Assembly: GCA_948750805.1 (NCBI GenBank)
Contig: CAPZYV010000034.1
Coordinates: forward strand, 1-9,392
Length of the DNA stretch: 9,392 nucleotides
Reading direction: 5' to 3'
Origin: an uncultured Bacilli bacterium
GTDB lineage: Bacteria; Bacillota_I; Bacilli_A; RF39; UBA660
Positions within the stretch are counted from its first letter, which is position 1, and each line of letters opens with the position of its first letter. Both the position numbers and the translations under genes were made by a program. Below the pieces are notes generated by a model, which was not told the origin of the DNA, ran no database searches, and was given only the letters and a program-made list of their open reading frames with translations. Below, in pieces: positions 7,813-9,392 of the stretch.

Positions 7813-7899
7813 AACTTCACCATTATTAATATTAACAAATACTTATATTTTAGTAGTTAAATATAATTTTTTACATATATTATATTAGGGTGAATGTTT
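7813..7899. promoter_or_regulatory. Divergent promoter region between the PBP gene and the small plus-strand gene
   Basis: The two genes are divergent, so both promoters should lie in this AT-rich stretch. TATAAT occurs on the plus strand at 7862-7867 and on the minus strand at 7879-7884. Neither has a convincing -35 at 17 bases. The assignment rests mainly on gene orientation. Confidence 0.35.
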
Positions 7900-8163
7900 A
7901 TGTATAATTTAATTAGTAGATATATGGAACGTTTAACTAAAGAAGATGTTAATAATTTTGCTTTAAGTAAAAATGCTAATTTAAGTCCTGAAGAATTAGA
8001 TTTTACTTATAATTTTGTTAAAAAAAACTGGGAACAAGTAATAAAAAATCCTAAGTTATTAAACTTAGAACGTTATAAAGAACATTATAGTTCTGAAAAT
8101 TTTAATAAAATAGTTAAATTATTTAATGAATATAGTGCCAAATATCAAGCTTTCTTAAAATAG
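7900..8163 (+). CDS. Small conserved protein, DUF2624/YqfT-like
   Basis: This is the only plus-strand gene. I chose the second ATG (7900, 87 residues) because AGGGTG at 7887-7892 is well spaced for it, while it abuts the first ATG at 7894. The product starts MYNLISRYMERLTKEDVNNF and looks fully helical: LTKEDVNNFA, then LSPEELDFTYNFVKKNWEQV, then SSENFNKIVKLFNEYSAKY. Length and pattern (LT-x-x-D, a mid L-S, and a late S-x-E-x-x-x-x-I-x-x-LF) resemble my memory of DUF2624 (Bacillus YqfT). YqfT is encoded next to the endonuclease IV gene yqfS, and here too nfo is the neighbour. The role is unknown. The family call is an inference by eye; the gene itself is secure, with a good Shine-Dalgarno and a terminator. 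Confidence 0.75.
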   Translation: MYNLISRYMERLTKEDVNNFALSKNANLSPEELDFTYNFVKKNWEQVIKNPKLLNLERYKEHYSSENFNKIVKLFNEYSAKYQAFLK

Positions 8164-8186
8164 TCTCTAATTATAGAGATTTTTTA
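8164..8186 (+). terminator. Intrinsic terminator between convergent genes
   Basis: TCTCTA (8164-8169) pairs with TAGAGA (8174-8179) around an ATTA loop, and TTTTTT then ATTTTTT follow. It begins directly after the TAG stop of the small plus-strand gene. On the minus strand the stem lies just after the nfo stop but is followed only by CTATTTT, so any effect on nfo would be weak. Confidence 0.75.
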
Positions 8187-9092
8187 TTTTTTATAATTAT
8201 CTCTAATATCTTGCATTAAATTAGGATTAAACTTACCATCTTTAATCATCATAATTTCAAATTTATAAGGTGGATAAATTCTTTCTTTATCTTCATCATT
8301 TTCGCCAATATATGGTGTTTCTAATATTTTAGGAACATCTTTTAATTTCTCACTATTAATAACATTTAATAAATTATTAAAGCCAATTGTTCCATATCCA
8401 ATATTAGCATGTCTATCTTTATGAGAATTAATAGGATTTTTACTATCATTTACATGGATACATTTAATGTAATTAAGACCAATAAAAGCATCAAAATCAT
8501 TTAAAAATTCTTCGAATAATTCCATATTATAACCAGAATCATTTAAATGACAAGTATCAAGACAAACACCTATTTTATCTTTTAAATCAACTCTATCAAT
8601 AATATATTTTATTTCATCTATTGATGAGCCAAGTTCTGTTCCTTTTCCAGCCATAGTTTCTAAAAGAATAATTGTTTTAGTATCTGATGTAATAATTTTA
8701 TTTAAAGCAAAAATAATATTATCTAAAGCAACTGTTTTTTCTATACCAACACTAGAACCAGGATGTAAAACAATGTACTTTATTCCCATAGTCTCACATC
8801 TGTCAAGTTCTGCTTTTAAAAAGTTAATACTAAAATTATATTTAGCTTCCTCTTTATCATTAGCTAAATTAATAATATATGGTGCATGACAAATAACTTT
8901 ATCGATATCAATCCCATTTTCTATCATCAATTTTTTGGCTTCAGCAGAAACTACTTCATCTATAGGCTTGCGAAGCGTATTTTGCGGAGCGCCCGTATAA
9001 AACATAAAAGTATTAGCTCCATAACTTATTGCTTCTTTAACACTACCAAGTAATTGTTCTTTGCCAAAAGACACATGAGAACCTATAATCAT
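8184..9092 (-). CDS. nfo: Endonuclease IV (AP endonuclease)
   Basis: Nfo cleaves DNA 5' to abasic sites in base-excision repair, using three zinc ions in a TIM barrel. All metal ligands appear present: His69 (CHAPY), His110 (LHPGSS), Glu145 (LLETMAGKG), Asp179 and His182 (CLDTCHLNDSG), His213 (IHVNDSK), Asp226/His228 (DRHANIG) and Glu258 (ILETPY). The 302-residue length is normal, and the N-terminus MIIGSHVSF is typical. The start at 9092 follows AGGTGA with normal spacing. It has its own promoter, so it is probably transcribed alone. No frameshift or missing residue was seen. Confidence 0.97.
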   Translation of the reverse strand: MIIGSHVSFGKEQLLGSVKEAISYGANTFMFYTGAPQNTLRKPIDEVVSAEAKKLMIENGIDIDKVICHAPYIINLANDKEEAKYNFSINFLKAELDRCETMGIKYIVLHPGSSVGIEKTVALDNIIFALNKIITSDTKTIILLETMAGKGTELGSSIDEIKYIIDRVDLKDKIGVCLDTCHLNDSGYNMELFEEFLNDFDAFIGLNYIKCIHVNDSKNPINSHKDRHANIGYGTIGFNNLLNVINSEKLKDVPKILETPYIGENDEDKERIYPPYKFEIMMIKDGKFNPNLMQDIRDNYKK

Positions 9093-9112
9093 TTTTAAAT
9101 CACCTATGAATA

Positions 9113-9141
9113 ATTATATCGAAAAATAATTTATTTAACAA
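9113..9141 (-). promoter_or_regulatory. Sigma-A-type promoter for nfo
   Basis: On the minus strand TTGTTA (9136-9141) and TATAAT (9113-9118) are 17 bases apart, which is the ideal spacing. The -10 is a perfect consensus match and the -35 matches 4 of 6. It lies just after the terminator of the preceding gene and about 20 bases before the nfo start, so the leader is short. Confidence 0.75.
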
Positions 9142-9151
9142 GTTGATTATA

Positions 9152-9197
9152 CAGAAAAAAAGAAATAGTTAGGTTTCTATTAAACTTTCTATTTCTT
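9152..9197 (-). terminator. Intrinsic terminator overlapping the end of the Rpn-like gene
   Basis: On the minus strand AGAAATAG (9196-9189) pairs with CTATTTCT (9168-9161), and a T run with one C follows. The 20-base loop contains the last codons and the TAA stop. The stem can extend further with A-T and G-U pairs. The 5' arm is inside the coding sequence. Confidence 0.65.
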
Positions 9198-9392
9198 CTT
9201 TTGATAAATTTGTAGCAGTTATAATATCTTTTATTGACATATTTAGTTTTAATAAGTTTTTAGCTATTTCTTTAGTTTTTTTAGCTTTACCTTCCTCTAG
9301 ACCTTTTTCTAGGCCTTCTTTCATGCCTTTTTCCATGCCTTCTTCAAATGATGCCTCATTTAATAACTCTTCTCTATCGTAATATAATCCTT
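9169..9392 (-). CDS. Rpn-family PD-(D/E)XK nuclease/transposase-like protein, C-terminal end (partial)
   Basis: Seventy-three C-terminal residues are visible before the TAA; the start lies beyond the right edge. They include YDREELLNEASFEEG, then the glycine-spaced repeat GMEKGMKEGLEKGLEEG, then a helix-turn-like tail (KLNMSIKDIITATNLSKEEI). This G-x-x-x-G repeat plus a short tail recognising 'I...TGLS.EEI' is characteristic of the C-terminus of Rpn (recombination-promoting nuclease, once called transposase_31 or PDDEXK_2) proteins. The catalytic domain is outside the window, so activity cannot be judged. The gene family is mobile-like and often multicopy. Confidence 0.75.
   Translation of the reverse strand, partial: GLYYDREELLNEASFEEGMEKGMKEGLEKGLEEGKAKKTKEIAKNLLKLNMSIKDIITATNLSKEEIESLIET
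9196..9345 (-). repeat. 12-base tandem repeat within the Rpn-like gene (core about 9292-9345)
   Basis: On the minus strand, units of the form GGC ATG GAA AAA, GGC ATG AAA GAA, GGC CTA GAA AAA and GGT CTA GAG GAA follow each other, encoding G-M/L-E/K-K/E. Four imperfect 12-base units are visible at about 9292-9345. Slippage could change the copy number in multiples of four residues without breaking the frame. Confidence 0.6.

Noticed and set aside
7894..7899. ATG at 7894 as the start of the small plus-strand gene
   Set aside because: The Shine-Dalgarno AGGGTG touches this ATG; the ATG at 7900 has correct spacing.
1..9392. Full mycoplasma-type genetic code (TGA = Trp)
   Set aside because: All six visible Trp codons are TGG, although eight of nine stops are TAA/TAG. 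The single TGA case is kept as a finding, but a general recoding is not supported by this window alone.
9169..9392. Evidence for a complete insertion sequence at the right edge
   Set aside because: Only the C-terminus of an Rpn-like protein is visible. I saw no terminal inverted repeats or target duplication. These proteins are not bounded like classical insertion sequences.

Overview
This AT-rich window looks like chromosomal DNA from a low-G+C Bacillota, probably an uncultured Bacilli/Erysipelotrichia/RF39-like bacterium. It carries both Gram-positive replicative polymerases (PolC and DnaE), a class B penicillin-binding protein (so a peptidoglycan wall), and strong AGGAGG-type ribosome binding sites. 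By eye, G+C is about a quarter to 30%. All six visible Trp codons are TGG. Eight of the nine visible stop codons are TAA or TAG; the single TGA stop is the most interesting site here.

Almost everything lies on the minus strand, so read from right to left. The right edge (9392-9169) holds the C-terminal end of an Rpn-family PD-(D/E)XK nuclease/transposase-like protein, followed by a terminator and a good promoter for nfo (9092-8184, endonuclease IV). One small plus-strand gene (7900-8163, DUF2624/YqfT-like) converges on nfo. An operon-like block follows: a PBP2-type transpeptidase (7812-5860), ribosomal protein L33 (5812-5648, found by reading the gap) and elongation factor P (5613-5053), closed by an intrinsic terminator. 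Next comes dnaE (4947-2056), then two unrecognised aromatic-rich reading frames (1992-1561 and 1539-1081), then the first 353 codons of polC (1059 leftwards out of the window).

The window is mostly housekeeping: replication (DnaE, PolC), base-excision repair (Nfo), wall elongation (PBP2) and translation (L33, EF-P). Three points stand out. First, the two unknown frames between dnaE and polC are in the same frame, separated by one TGA and seven sense codons, and the second has no Shine-Dalgarno. They look like one roughly 303-codon gene that is interrupted, read through, or translated by reinitiation. Second, the PolC N-terminus appears to contain a tandem duplication of its OB-fold module with a 119-residue period. 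Third, dnaE and polC lie about 1 kb apart on the same strand with only this unknown locus between them. I saw no CRISPR array, tRNA, rRNA, complete insertion sequence or prophage module.
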